Shown piece after piece: positions 23,969 to 33,322 of a stretch of 64,000 nucleotides of DNA. The stretch's first letter is position 1. Every line of letters starts with the position of its first letter. A program made the position numbers and the translations under genes. Below the pieces are notes generated by a model. The model searched no databases. It was not told the DNA's origin and saw only the letters and a program-made list of their open reading frames with translations. This DNA is from Hyphobacterium marinum (GTDB taxonomy: Bacteria; Pseudomonadota; Alphaproteobacteria; Caulobacterales; Maricaulaceae): NCBI RefSeq assembly GCF_036330325.1, contig NZ_JAZDRO010000004.1, forward strand, positions 1-64,000, read 5' to 3'.

Positions 23969-24928
23969 TTGGCGCTTCGCAGCCCAGCACGCCGGGATCA
24001 GGATGAAGGCGTCCGGTTTTCCCGGACGCTGACCGTCACGCTGTTCGCGGCCTCGATTCTCCTGATCATCTTCGATCGGCCCGAAGTCCGGCCGCCGCAA
24101 CTGGCGGCCGTCCGGTCGGCTGTCGTCGATGTCGCCGCGCCGGCGCTCGACCTAGCGGCCCGGCCCTTGCGGGGACTTGGCAATATCGGGCCGTACTGGC
24201 GCCGGCAGGGTGAACTGGCGCAGGAAAACGAAGAACTTCGTGACCAGTTGAATGAGACGCGCTACTGGCGTGACCTGGCGCTGCGGCTGCGCGACCAGAT
24301 CGAGATATATGAAGAGGCGCTGGAGCTCGACGTCCCGGCAACTCAGGAACGGGTCGGGGCCTGGACGCTGGCCGATCCGACCGGCCCCTTCGTGCGCTCG
24401 CGCATCATCGGAGCCGGAGCCCAGCGCGGCATCGAGGACGGTGACCCCGTGCTCAACGTGTTCGGGCTGGTCGGGCGGGTGGTCGAGACCGGCCAGCGGT
24501 CATCGCGCGTGCTTCTGCTGACCGACCTCAACAGCCGGGTCCCTGTCATGGCCGACCGGTCCAATGCCCGCGCGGTGATGGTCGGCAACAACACGAATTT
24601 CCCGCGCCTCGATTATGTCGGCCGTGATGCGGACCTGCAGGAAGGCGACCGCATCGTGACGTCGGGCGATGATGGCGTCCTGCCGCGCGGCCTGCCCATC
24701 GGCGTGGCCGCGCAGGACCGTGACGGGCAATGGCGCGTGCGGCTGTTTTCAGACCAGGCGGCCGTGGATTTCGTTTGGGTCTTCCCCCACTCGCGCGTTC
24801 AGCCCCCTGACGCCGATCCGGTTCTGGACCCCGTTGTGCCGGATGACAGCGCCCCGGACGCCGGTGAAGCCCTGGCTTCCGGCGAGACGTCCGATCCGGT
24901 CCAGGCCGCGGCGGAGGGTGACCAATGA
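23969..24928 (+). CDS. mreC: Rod-shape-determining protein MreC
   Basis: A 319-residue periplasmic scaffold with one N-terminal membrane segment (about 20-37), a coiled coil (about 70-100, ELAQENEELRDQLNETRYWRDL) and the paired beta-barrels (FVRSRIIGAGAQRGIEDGDPVLN, VLLLTDLNSRVPVM). The tail from about 285 is acidic and Pro-rich. A TTG start at 23969 follows GGGAGA at suitable spacing; no ATG or GTG fits. Its stop overlaps mreD by 4 bp. Confidence 0.94.
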   Translation: MALRSPARRDQDEGVRFSRTLTVTLFAASILLIIFDRPEVRPPQLAAVRSAVVDVAAPALDLAARPLRGLGNIGPYWRRQGELAQENEELRDQLNETRYWRDLALRLRDQIEIYEEALELDVPATQERVGAWTLADPTGPFVRSRIIGAGAQRGIEDGDPVLNVFGLVGRVVETGQRSSRVLLLTDLNSRVPVMADRSNARAVMVGNNTNFPRLDYVGRDADLQEGDRIVTSGDDGVLPRGLPIGVAAQDRDGQWRVRLFSDQAAVDFVWVFPHSRVQPPDADPVLDPVVPDDSAPDAGEALASGETSDPVQAAAEGDQ

Positions 24929-25437
24929 GAGCGCCGATTGAACGCCGACCTCCCTATGGCCTGGCAGTCTGGGCGGCCGTGTCGGTCATCCTGTCGCTGA
25001 TCGTCTACGCATCACCCGCGCACCTCACGCAGGGGCCGGACCTGATGCCGCTCCTGCCGCTGATCGCGATCTATATCTGGTCCTGCCTGCGTCCGCGTTT
25101 CATGCCGCCCTTTATCATCTTCCTCATCGGCATCATGCAGGATCTCCTGACCGGTGGACCAATGGGTATCTGGGCACTGGCCTTCCTGACGGCCTTGATG
25201 ATCCTGCGCGTGAGAAAGGAAGAAGGCGCGACACGCGAACTGGGGCCGATCTGGCTCCGCTTCGTCGGTGTTGTCGCCATTGCCACAATCGTGGCCTGGT
25301 GTACCGGCAGTCTGGCCATCGGCGGGCCGGCAGCGGTCCGCCCGATGCTGATTGAGGCGGTCGCCTCGGTCCTGATGTTCCCGCTGATCGGTTTGTTGAC
25401 CATCCGTAAGCGGACGGCCCGGTCGAGTTTCGGTTGA
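24925..25437 (+). CDS. mreD: Rod-shape-determining protein MreD
   Basis: A 170-residue membrane protein with five to six short helices. It has little conserved sequence, but MPLLPLIAIYIWSCLRPRFMP and GIMQDLLTGGPMGIWALAFL are the typical MreD pattern. Position between mreC (ATGA overlap) and mrdA (7 bp gap) settles the identity. Confidence 0.92.
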   Translation: MRAPIERRPPYGLAVWAAVSVILSLIVYASPAHLTQGPDLMPLLPLIAIYIWSCLRPRFMPPFIIFLIGIMQDLLTGGPMGIWALAFLTALMILRVRKEEGATRELGPIWLRFVGVVAIATIVAWCTGSLAIGGPAAVRPMLIEAVASVLMFPLIGLLTIRKRTARSSFG

Positions 25438-25444
25438 GACAGTC

Positions 25445-27304
25445 ATGAGGATCGACAAACAGGAACAGGAGACGATCTTCACCCGCCGCGCGCTGTTGCT
25501 CGGCGGAGGGGGTGCGGCTGTCTTCCTCGCCCTGGGTGCACGGCTCTACACGCTTCAGGTTCTCGAAAGCGCCCGATACCGGACGCTGTCGGAGAACAAC
25601 CAGTTCAACTTTCTGCTGACGCCGCCGTCGCGGGGCCGGATCCTCGATCGCAACGGCGCGATCATCGCCGACAACCGCGACAGCTACCGGGTCCTTCTCG
25701 TACCTGAACAGGCGGGCGATCTCGAAGCGGCTATCGACCGGCTGGGCGAGGTCGTGCCGATGACGCCGGGAACGCGTACCCGCATTCTCGACGCCGCGCG
25801 CCGCGCGCCGGGATTCCGGGCGGTAACGGCTTTCGAGGACCTCGACTGGGAAACCTTTGCAGCGGTCAATCTCAACGCGCCGGATCTTGCCGGCGTGATT
25901 CCGGATGTCGCTGAAGTGCGCCGCTATCCGTCCGGCCCGGCCTTTGGTCATTTAATTGGCTATGTCCAGCCCGCCAGCGAGGAAGTCGCGGGTGATGACC
26001 CGCTGCTACGCCACCCCGGTTTCCGTATTGGTCGGGCAGGCGTCGAAGTTGCGCGGGACATGGATCTGCGCGGATCGGCCGGGTCGCTCAAGGTTGAAGT
26101 CAACGCGCACGGCCGCGTCATTCGCGAATTGCCGGAGCAGTCGGTCCAGCCGACAGCGGGCGAAGACATCCAGATGACCGTCGATGCCGCGGTCCAGAAT
26201 TTTGCCTATGAGCGCCTCGCCGGGGAAAGCGCCGCGGCCGTCGCCATGGATGTGCGCACCGGCGACGTGCTGGCCCTGTGTTCTGCCCCGGGGTTTGATC
26301 CGAACCTCTTCGTCACGGGCATTTCCACCGCCAACTTCCAGGCACTGCAGAACAATGAGCGCCGTCCGCTCTTCAACAAGGCGCTGCAAGGCACTTATCC
26401 GCCGGCCTCGACGTTCAAGGCGGTGGTCGCCCTGGCCGGCCTTGAAGCCGGTGTCATCCGGCCGAATGAACGTGTGGTGTGCCGCGGCAGTATCCGGCTG
26501 GGCGATCGCGACTTCCATTGTTGGCGGCGCGGCGGACACGGGCCGGTCAATATGCGCGACGCGGTCAAGACCTCGTGTGACGTCTATTTCTACGAGCTGG
26601 CCCAGCGCCTTGGTATCGAACGCATCCATGACATGGCGCTGCGTTTCGGGCTGGGGCCGGCACCCGAGCTTGGCGTTCCGGGCGTCCGTGACGGCCTGGT
26701 CCCGAATGAACAATGGAAGCGGGCCCGCTTTGGCCAGCCCTGGACGACCGGCGAGACCCTGATCAGTGCGATCGGCCAGGGCTTCATGCTCGCCTCGCCT
26801 TTGCAGATGGCGATCATGACCGCCCGGATCGCCAGCGGTCTGCAGGTGTCCCCGCGCCTCTATGCCGACCGGGGTAATCCGGCTCCGCCCTCAATGGGGA
26901 TTGCCGAGGACCATCTCGCCCTCATTCGCGACGCGCTGCACGCTGTCGTCCATGAGCCAGGCGGGACCTCGCACTATTCCCTGGGCGGGCTCGGCGTTGA
27001 GGGTGTCGAGATGGCGGGCAAGACCGGCTCGTCACAGGTCTATTCCATTACGGCGGCCGAACGCGCGGCCGGGGTCCGCAGCCAGGACGACCTGCCCTGG
27101 CGATTGCGTGACCACGGCATGTTCGTCTGCTACGCGCCGCACGACAGGCCGCGCTATGCGGTTGCCACCGTGGTCGAACACGGTGGCGGCGGCTCACGGG
27201 CCGCGGCCCGTCCGGCGCGGGATATCCTGCGCTTCATCATCGAGCGCGATCCTTCGCGTGCCGGTCCCTATGTCCAGGCCCCGGCCAGCACGGAGGCAGG
27301 CTGA
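25445..27304 (+). CDS. mrdA: Penicillin-binding protein 2 (peptidoglycan transpeptidase)
   Basis: A 619-residue class B PBP that cross-links lateral-wall peptidoglycan with RodA. N-terminal membrane anchor (about 18-36), then the PBP dimer domain opening PPSRGRILDRNG. The catalytic motifs are present: STFK (in YPPASTFKAVV, about residue 322), SCD (KTSCDVYFYE) as the second motif, and KTG (AGKTGSSQVYS). The last 30 residues are flexible. It shares one base with rodA. Confidence 0.96.
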   Translation: MRIDKQEQETIFTRRALLLGGGGAAVFLALGARLYTLQVLESARYRTLSENNQFNFLLTPPSRGRILDRNGAIIADNRDSYRVLLVPEQAGDLEAAIDRLGEVVPMTPGTRTRILDAARRAPGFRAVTAFEDLDWETFAAVNLNAPDLAGVIPDVAEVRRYPSGPAFGHLIGYVQPASEEVAGDDPLLRHPGFRIGRAGVEVARDMDLRGSAGSLKVEVNAHGRVIRELPEQSVQPTAGEDIQMTVDAAVQNFAYERLAGESAAAVAMDVRTGDVLALCSAPGFDPNLFVTGISTANFQALQNNERRPLFNKALQGTYPPASTFKAVVALAGLEAGVIRPNERVVCRGSIRLGDRDFHCWRRGGHGPVNMRDAVKTSCDVYFYELAQRLGIERIHDMALRFGLGPAPELGVPGVRDGLVPNEQWKRARFGQPWTTGETLISAIGQGFMLASPLQMAIMTARIASGLQVSPRLYADRGNPAPPSMGIAEDHLALIRDALHAVVHEPGGTSHYSLGGLGVEGVEMAGKTGSSQVYSITAAERAAGVRSQDDLPWRLRDHGMFVCYAPHDRPRYAVATVVEHGGGGSRAAARPARDILRFIIERDPSRAGPYVQAPASTEAG

Positions 27305-28449
27305 TGGCCGTCTTTCGCGATGCGGTTCCGCGCGGCTTTCGCGCCAAGCTTTATGAGCTGAACTGGGCGCTGGTCCTGTTGCTGGTCCTGCTCGGCTGTG
27401 CCGGCATCGGCATGCTTTATTCGGTCGGGGAAGGGTCTTGGGATCCCTGGGCCATCCGCCACGCGACGCGGTTTGCCCTCGGCATGTCGATGATGCTGGT
27501 CGTGGCCCTGTTCCCGCCGCGCTTCTGGATGGGTATGGCCTATCCGATCTATCTGGGCGCGCTGGGCCTGCTTGTTGGCGTCGAGCTGTTCGGCCTGACC
27601 ATCCAGGGCGCGCAGCGCTGGATCGATATCGGCCCGATCCGGATGCAGCCGTCGGAAATCATGAAGGTGGCCGTGGTTTTGGCCCTGGCGCGCTTCTACC
27701 ACGACCTCCCGGCCGACAAGGTCAACGGCCCGTTCGGACTGCTGACCCCGCTCTTCCTCATTGGCGCACCGGCCGCGCTGATCCTGCACCAGCCGGACCT
27801 GGGGACCACAGTTCTCCTGGTCGCCAGCGGCGCGGTGATCGTGTTCCTCTCGGGCCTCAGCTGGAAGATCATCGCCGCCGGGGCCGGGGCTGCCGCTGTC
27901 GGTATCCCGCTCTTCCTGCGCTTTGGCCTGGAGGACTATCAGCGCGCCCGGATCATGACCTTCCTGAACCCGGAGGCCGATCCGATGGGGGCCGGTTATC
28001 ACATTCTCCAGTCCAAGATCGCGCTGGGATCGGGCGGCTTTACCGGGCGGGGCTATATGGAAGGCACCCAGTCCCATCTGAACTATCTTCCAGAGAAACA
28101 GACCGACTTCATTTTCACGATGCTGGGCGAGGAATTCGGCTTCGTCGGCGGTATTGTCATCCTCCTGATCTACGCCCTGGTGCTGGCCAATGCGGTGGCG
28201 ATTGCGACATCCTGCAAGTCGAAATTTCTGCGCCTGACCGTGATGGGCATCGCCACCACTTTCGCGCTCTATGTCTTCATCAATACCGGCATGGTCACCG
28301 GCATGTTGCCAGTCGTCGGCGTGCCCCTGCCGCTGATTTCCTATGGTGGGACCGTGATGATGACCGTGCTGTTCGGCTTCGGCCTGATTTTGGGGGCACA
28401 CATCCACCGCCATGCCGAACCGCCGCAAGGGGCGGGCCTTTTCGGCTAG
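27304..28449 (+). CDS. rodA: Rod-shape-determining SEDS protein RodA
   Basis: A 381-residue SEDS glycosyltransferase with about ten membrane helices that polymerises glycan strands for the elongasome. Family motifs: GAQRWIDIGPIRMQPSEIMKV, HQPDLGTTVLLV, and the C-terminal GVPLPLISYGGTVMMTVLFGFGL. Start codon overlaps the mrdA stop (TGATG), which suits tight coupling of polymerase and transpeptidase. Confidence 0.97.
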   Translation: MAVFRDAVPRGFRAKLYELNWALVLLLVLLGCAGIGMLYSVGEGSWDPWAIRHATRFALGMSMMLVVALFPPRFWMGMAYPIYLGALGLLVGVELFGLTIQGAQRWIDIGPIRMQPSEIMKVAVVLALARFYHDLPADKVNGPFGLLTPLFLIGAPAALILHQPDLGTTVLLVASGAVIVFLSGLSWKIIAAGAGAAAVGIPLFLRFGLEDYQRARIMTFLNPEADPMGAGYHILQSKIALGSGGFTGRGYMEGTQSHLNYLPEKQTDFIFTMLGEEFGFVGGIVILLIYALVLANAVAIATSCKSKFLRLTVMGIATTFALYVFINTGMVTGMLPVVGVPLPLISYGGTVMMTVLFGFGLILGAHIHRHAEPPQGAGLFG

Positions 28450-28561
28450 GAAAACTGCATCACACCCCTGTCAGGCCGCTTGACCGTTTCATGACGATAG
28501 GGAAGGGTCAGCCCCCGAAAAGTCCGGCGCACACAGGCCCGGACGCCTTGGGGAGAAATTC

Positions 28562-29929
28562 ATGGCAGTGGCACCTTCGACCGGCCAGTCCGGCTGGTCT
28601 TCACATTTCGGTTTCCTGATGGCCGCAATCGGCTCATCGGTCGGCCTGGGGAATTTCTGGCGATTTCCGTACACGGCCGGGGAGAACGGTGGCGCGGCCT
28701 TCGTCCTCGTCTATGTGATCTGCATTATCCTGATCGGCTTTCCGCTTCTGATGTCCGAGCTGTCGGTCGGTCGCCACGCCAAGCTCTCCGCTGTCGGCTC
28801 GGTCCGCAAGATCGCGCTTGACAACGGCTCGTCCGGGGCCTGGTCCATCGTCGGCTGGGTCGGCCTCGTCGGGGGGATGTTCATCCTCTGCTTCTATTCG
28901 GTCGTGGCTGGCTGGGTGACCGCCTATATCACCAAGATGGCCACCGGTGAGTTCGTGGGGCAGACCCCGCAGCAAATCGCCGATGGTTTTGAAGCCTTTA
29001 CCGCCGATCCCTACACCGTCATCGCTTGGCATTCCGCCTTCATGGTGCTGACCATCGCAATCGTGGCCCGCGGCGTGACCGGCGGCATCGAGAAAGTGGC
29101 CTCCTTCCTGATGCCGCTCTTCTTCATCATGCTGCTGGGTCTGGTTGGTTACGCCATTTACGCCGGGGATCCGGGTGCCGCGGTGACCTATCTGTTCTCG
29201 GTCGATGTCAACGAGATCCGGCCCAGCATGGTGCTCGCCGCCGTCGGCCAGGCCTTCTTCTCGATCGGGCTGGGCTCGGCGATCATGATCACCTACGGCT
29301 CATACCTGTCGCGCAAGGAAAACATCGCCCAGTCTGCCGGCATCATCAGCTTTGCAGACACGTTCGTCGCGATCATCGCCGGCATGGCGATCTTCCCCTT
29401 CGTCTTCGCGTTCACGGCCCTGGAGCCGAATGCCGGTCCGGCACTCTTCTTCCAGGCGCTTCCGGCGGCGTTCGAAGCGATGCCGGCGGGGCATATCGTG
29501 GGCGCGGCCTTCTTCTTCCTCGCGCTGATCGCGGCGATCACATCGTCCATCTCGCTTCTGCAGGCCGTTGTGGCCTGGGCGGAAGAGCACACAGATCTTG
29601 GCCGGGGCATGATCGCGGTCGTCTTCGGCGGCCTGATCTGGCTTGTCGGGGTCGGTGCGGCTTTCTCGGCGCAGTATTTCGATTTCCTCGACTTCATCTC
29701 GGGCAGTATCGCCCTGCCGCTCGCCGGCCTTCTGATGGCGGTCTTCATCGGCTGGATCGTCAACAAGCAGCTGATGGCTGACGAGTTGACCCATGCATCC
29801 AAGCCCATGTTTGGCTTCTGGCGTTTTTCCATGCGCTTCATCGCCCCGGTCGCGCTGACCGTGGTTCTGGTGCTCGGCCTGGATGATCGCTTCGGCTGGG
29901 GACTTTCCGCGCTGCTGTTCGGCGGCTAG
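28562..29929 (+). CDS. Neurotransmitter:sodium symporter family transporter
   Basis: A 455-residue LeuT-fold transporter with about 11-12 helices that uses the Na+ gradient to import an amino acid or related solute. The first helix carries the classic GFLMAAIGSSVGLGNFWRFPY, followed by NGGAAFVLVYVICIILIGFPLL. The C-terminal half includes SIGLGSAIMITYGSYL in helix 6 and TSSISLLQAVVAW in helix 8. The substrate is unknown. GGGGAGAAATT precedes the ATG. The 3' end overlaps the convergent aminopeptidase gene by 4 bp. Confidence 0.94.
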   Translation: MAVAPSTGQSGWSSHFGFLMAAIGSSVGLGNFWRFPYTAGENGGAAFVLVYVICIILIGFPLLMSELSVGRHAKLSAVGSVRKIALDNGSSGAWSIVGWVGLVGGMFILCFYSVVAGWVTAYITKMATGEFVGQTPQQIADGFEAFTADPYTVIAWHSAFMVLTIAIVARGVTGGIEKVASFLMPLFFIMLLGLVGYAIYAGDPGAAVTYLFSVDVNEIRPSMVLAAVGQAFFSIGLGSAIMITYGSYLSRKENIAQSAGIISFADTFVAIIAGMAIFPFVFAFTALEPNAGPALFFQALPAAFEAMPAGHIVGAAFFFLALIAAITSSISLLQAVVAWAEEHTDLGRGMIAVVFGGLIWLVGVGAAFSAQYFDFLDFISGSIALPLAGLLMAVFIGWIVNKQLMADELTHASKPMFGFWRFSMRFIAPVALTVVLVLGLDDRFGWGLSALLFGG

Positions 29930-30897
29930 CGGAACTGATCGGCAAAGGCGTCGGCGGCGCGAATAATCGCGTCGGCGACGCCAGGCTCGCCTGCTGAATG
30001 CCCGGCATCGGGGACGAACTCGAACCGGGCCTTCGGCCAGGCCTTGGACAGCGCCCAGGCGGTCCGGGCCGGCGTAATCACGTCATAGCGTCCCTGGATG
30101 ATGACACCGGGCAAGTGATTGTACCGATCCGCATCCAGCAGCAGTTCCGCGTCGCGCTCGAAGAAGCAGTTGTTGACGAAGTAGTGCGTCTCGATCCGCG
30201 AAATGGCGTCATTGCGCGGGCCGGTCGCGACAGGCCCACCATCGGGCAACAGCGCGATCAGCGAGGATTCCCAAGCGGCCCAGGCGTCGGCATCGTCCCG
30301 CCGCGCCGCGGGGTCAGGGTTGAGCAGGCGTTGATGATAGGCGGCCAGCACGTCCTCGCGCTCTTGGCTTGAAAGTCTTTCGGTCAGCGCATCCCAGGCA
30401 TCGGGGAAGAGGGCGTTGGCTCCCGCGCGGTAAAACCAGTCGAGCTCGGCCTGCGATCCCAGGAAGACACCCCGCAGGATCAGGCCCGGCACCCGATCTG
30501 GATGGGCACGGGCATAGGCGAGCGCCAAGGTCGACCCCCAGGACCCGCCATAGACCACCCATTTGTCGATACCGCGCGCCTCGCGAATCCGTTCGATATC
30601 GGCAACGAGATGCTGCGTCGTATTGGCCTCAAGCTGACTGTGCGGGGTTGACCGGCCGCACCCGCGCTGGTCGAACAGCACGGTCTTGTAGCGGTCCGGG
30701 TCGAAGAAACGCCGCATCAGGGGTGAGGAACCGCCGCCCGGTCCGCCGTGCAGCGCAAGCGCGGGCAAACCGTCGGCATTGCCGCATTCCTCGACGTAAA
30801 GACGGTGTCCATCTCCCACGTCCAGCATGGTCGTGAAGTGCGGGGAGAGGGGTGGGTAAAGCGGCTTGCGCGCCGGCTGGTCGTGCGGGCTGATCAT
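29926..30897 (-). CDS. pip: Prolyl aminopeptidase
   Basis: A 323-residue alpha/beta hydrolase (S33) that removes N-terminal proline from peptides. It has the oxyanion motif HGGPGGGSSP (about 50-59), DQRGCGRSTPHSQLEANTT, the nucleophile elbow GGSWGSTLAL (about 116-125), and the final histidine in PDAGHSAGEP. Length and motifs are typical of the proteobacterial enzyme. It is divergent from the lipoprotein gene at 31020. Confidence 0.95.
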   Translation of the reverse strand: MISPHDQPARKPLYPPLSPHFTTMLDVGDGHRLYVEECGNADGLPALALHGGPGGGSSPLMRRFFDPDRYKTVLFDQRGCGRSTPHSQLEANTTQHLVADIERIREARGIDKWVVYGGSWGSTLALAYARAHPDRVPGLILRGVFLGSQAELDWFYRAGANALFPDAWDALTERLSSQEREDVLAAYHQRLLNPDPAARRDDADAWAAWESSLIALLPDGGPVATGPRNDAISRIETHYFVNNCFFERDAELLLDADRYNHLPGVIIQGRYDVITPARTAWALSKAWPKARFEFVPDAGHSAGEPGVADAIIRAADAFADQFR

Positions 30898-31019
30898 GAC
30901 GGGTGGAACGCCTCATGCATTCAATCGTTTCAATCGGGTATGGCGTAAACTTCGCGCATAAGCTATCGTGAGGAGATTGGGGTTTGGGGGCAAGTGATCT
31001 GAACGCGCCGGAGACACGG

Positions 31020-31652
31020 ATGCTGAGATCAATCGCCGTTGCCGTCGGGTTTGCACTCGCGGCCGGTGGCTGTGTCGCGACGCCTGCAGCCCGCCCCAAT
31101 GCGACCGCCGAAATCCAGCTGACCGAGAATGAACGGGCACTACGCACAGCCGTGCGCGCGCTGGATGCGCGCTATGAGGAGGCTGGCTGGTCCGTGGGCG
31201 ATGCCGGCCAGTCCGCCATGCGCCTCGCGGCGATGCTGTTGAATGGCGGCTCGGACGAAGAGCGTCCGCTGCCCTCCATGGCCTATCTTGAAAGCCGCCG
31301 CGCCGATGGGGCACCGGCGAGCGCCATTCTCGCCGATGTTCGCGAGGCTCGCGATCTCGCCGCCGAGGTGACCACGGCCTCGATGGCCATTTCCAGCCGG
31401 GGTCTGGTCCAGTCGCGGGAACGCCTTGCTGCCGATCTGGCCCTGACCGAACGCGCCATCGCCGATGTGCGCCGGGCGGTCGATCTCTTCGAGACCGTCG
31501 CCGGGGAATTGTCCGCTGAGTTGAACGAAGACGACCGCAATGCCCTCAACGCCCGGATCCTGACCCTGCGCCAGGAATTCACACGCCTGGGCGAAGCCGC
31601 GGATGCACTCTCCGAGCGCCGCCGCGCGCTGCCCGGCAGCATTATCGGCTGA
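31020..31652 (+). CDS. Helical lipoprotein of unknown function
   Basis: 210 residues with a lipoprotein signal: LRSIAVAVGFALAAGGC, lipobox AAGGC, acylated cysteine at about residue 18. The mature part is largely helical and charged, with a probable coiled coil about 100-200. No family recognised. The ATG at 31020 was preferred to the upstream GTG/ATG frame because it places the signal peptide at the N terminus. A methyltransferase gene starts 13 bp downstream. Confidence 0.75.
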   Translation: MLRSIAVAVGFALAAGGCVATPAARPNATAEIQLTENERALRTAVRALDARYEEAGWSVGDAGQSAMRLAAMLLNGGSDEERPLPSMAYLESRRADGAPASAILADVREARDLAAEVTTASMAISSRGLVQSRERLAADLALTERAIADVRRAVDLFETVAGELSAELNEDDRNALNARILTLRQEFTRLGEAADALSERRRALPGSIIG

Positions 31653-31665
31653 GCGGTCGTCGCAC

Positions 31666-32271
31666 GTGATCCATCCCGATGACGTGAAGGGCTTTCTGGC
31701 CCCGGACGAGGGCGAGGCGCTGGCCACCCACGCCCGTGAAAGTGGCGCGCTCGGTCCTATCGTCGAGATCGGGTCTTATTGCGGAAAGTCGGCCCTTTAT
31801 CTTGGCCCGGCCGCGAGGGAGGCGGGGACCCATCTGTTTTCGGTCGATCATCATTCGGGATCGGAGGAGCACCAGCCGGGCGAGGGCTATCACGATCCCG
31901 ACCTGTTCGATGCCGGGGCTGGACGGGTCGATACGCTGCCCTCCTTCCGCCGCACGCTGAGATTGGCCGGGCTGGATGATTGCGTCATCCCGGTCGTCGG
32001 GCGGTCCGCCGATGTGGCGCGGCACTGGTCAACGCCCTGCGGACTGGTCTTCATCGATGGCGGGCATTCCATGGAAGCCGCGCAGGCCGATTATGACGGC
32101 TGGTCGCCGCATGTCGCCCCAGGTGGCATCCTCGCCATCCACGACGTTTTCCCCGATCCGAAGGATGGCGGGCGACCGCCCTACGAGATCTGGAAGCAGG
32201 CGGTTGAGTCCGGCCGGTTCGAAACGGTGACGCGGGTCAATACGCTCGAAGTGCTGCGCCGGTCAGCCTGA
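31666..32271 (+). CDS. Class I SAM-dependent methyltransferase (Methyltransf_24 type)
   Basis: 201 residues with motif I IVEIGSYCGKSALYLGPAA (about 31-49), an acidic post-I strand LFSVDHHSGS, and GLVFIDGGHSMEAAQADYDGW, which is the Methyltransf_24 D-G-x-H hallmark. The C-terminal GILAIHDVFPDP is typical too. Members often modify sugars or O-antigen. The start is a GTG at 31666. It overlaps the convergent toroid-protein gene by 35 bp, so it may share a theme with the glycosyltransferase operon that follows. Confidence 0.82.
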   Translation: MIHPDDVKGFLAPDEGEALATHARESGALGPIVEIGSYCGKSALYLGPAAREAGTHLFSVDHHSGSEEHQPGEGYHDPDLFDAGAGRVDTLPSFRRTLRLAGLDDCVIPVVGRSADVARHWSTPCGLVFIDGGHSMEAAQADYDGWSPHVAPGGILAIHDVFPDPKDGGRPPYEIWKQAVESGRFETVTRVNTLEVLRRSA

Positions 32272-33322
32272 CCGGGTGCGGGGTCTGCGGACGGATCATC
32301 ACGTCCGAGCCCGGGGTCAGCGATTGCAGGGCGTCAGCAGCCAGCATAACCGCTGCGGCAGTCCAGCCGGGGCGTTCCTGTGGCCAGATCACTTCTTCGG
32401 CGAACTGCCAGCCCATCCAGTAGCCACCCTCCTTGGCCGCCAGCGGCTTGAGGTGCCGGATCAGGCGTTCGGCGCGTGTCCGCCAGCCGACCGAGGCACA
32501 GGCGAGCGCGAGTTCGGCGGTCTCGGCCGCGGTGATCCAGGGCTCGTCCGCGACACAGCGGCAACCGGCTCCGTCCACGACGAACCGGCTCCAGCCGGCT
32601 TCGAGCCGTCTCTGTCCATCCAGCGACGGCAGGACCCCGGCCAGAACGGGATAATACCAGTCCATCGCATAGCGCCGCCGGTCGATCCCGTCGCGATCAA
32701 ACCGCCAGTCCTTGTCATGCAGCGCATCGCCGATGCCGCGCCTGAGGGTCTGCCAGTCAGGGCGATCCTTGCCGAGATGGGCCTCGATGGCGATGGCGCA
32801 TTCCACGCTCTTGTAAAGACAGGCATTGCCAGCGCGCAGCGAGTCGATGTTCTCGCGCAGCTCGCCCGCCTCCGGCGCGCGCCAGACGATATCGCCGTGG
32901 CGTGTCTGACAGCTTGCGACGAAATCCATCGCCGCGCGCACCATGCCAGCGTAACGCTTCAGGATGTCCGGCGCATCAAGCGCCAGCGCCGTCCGAAGCA
33001 CGGTGACCGCAGCATAGCCGGCGAAATTCGTGTCCCGCGCCGTCGCGGGCTTGTCGACCACGAGGAAGCGGTTGGTATCGTCGAGCGGCACGCCGGCACC
33101 GAGTTCGCCCGTCCAGCCGCCATCGCCTTCCTGACGCGCGGCGAGGCAATCAAGGCCAGCCCGCGCTTGGGCGTCGTGCCCGGCAATGGCCAGCGCCATG
33201 ACGGCTTCACCGTGATTCCACGGATCCCACAGGCCTGCTTCGATCCACGGAATCGCGCCGTCGCCCTGTTGCAGGGCGAGAATGCGGCGCGCGCCCGCGG
33301 CGATGTCGGTCAGCGCGCTCAT
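32237..33322 (-). CDS. Alpha/alpha-toroid (prenyltransferase/terpene-cyclase-like) protein
   Basis: 361 residues with repeated short helices and QW-like elements: LALQQGDGAIPW at about 14-25, then AARQEGDGGWTGELG at about 60-74, and later WYYPVLAGVLPS and EGGYWMGWQF. This matches the prenyltransferase/squalene-cyclase repeat fold. The squalene cyclase DxDD acid and an obvious farnesyltransferase zinc site are not seen, so a catalytic role is unproven. It is the last gene of a three-gene minus-strand operon (glycosyltransferase, methyltransferase, toroid protein); its ATG overlaps the methyltransferase stop by 4 bp. Confidence 0.72.
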   Translation of the reverse strand: MSALTDIAAGARRILALQQGDGAIPWIEAGLWDPWNHGEAVMALAIAGHDAQARAGLDCLAARQEGDGGWTGELGAGVPLDDTNRFLVVDKPATARDTNFAGYAAVTVLRTALALDAPDILKRYAGMVRAAMDFVASCQTRHGDIVWRAPEAGELRENIDSLRAGNACLYKSVECAIAIEAHLGKDRPDWQTLRRGIGDALHDKDWRFDRDGIDRRRYAMDWYYPVLAGVLPSLDGQRRLEAGWSRFVVDGAGCRCVADEPWITAAETAELALACASVGWRTRAERLIRHLKPLAAKEGGYWMGWQFAEEVIWPQERPGWTAAAVMLAADALQSLTPGSDVMIRPQTPHPVRLTGAALRAY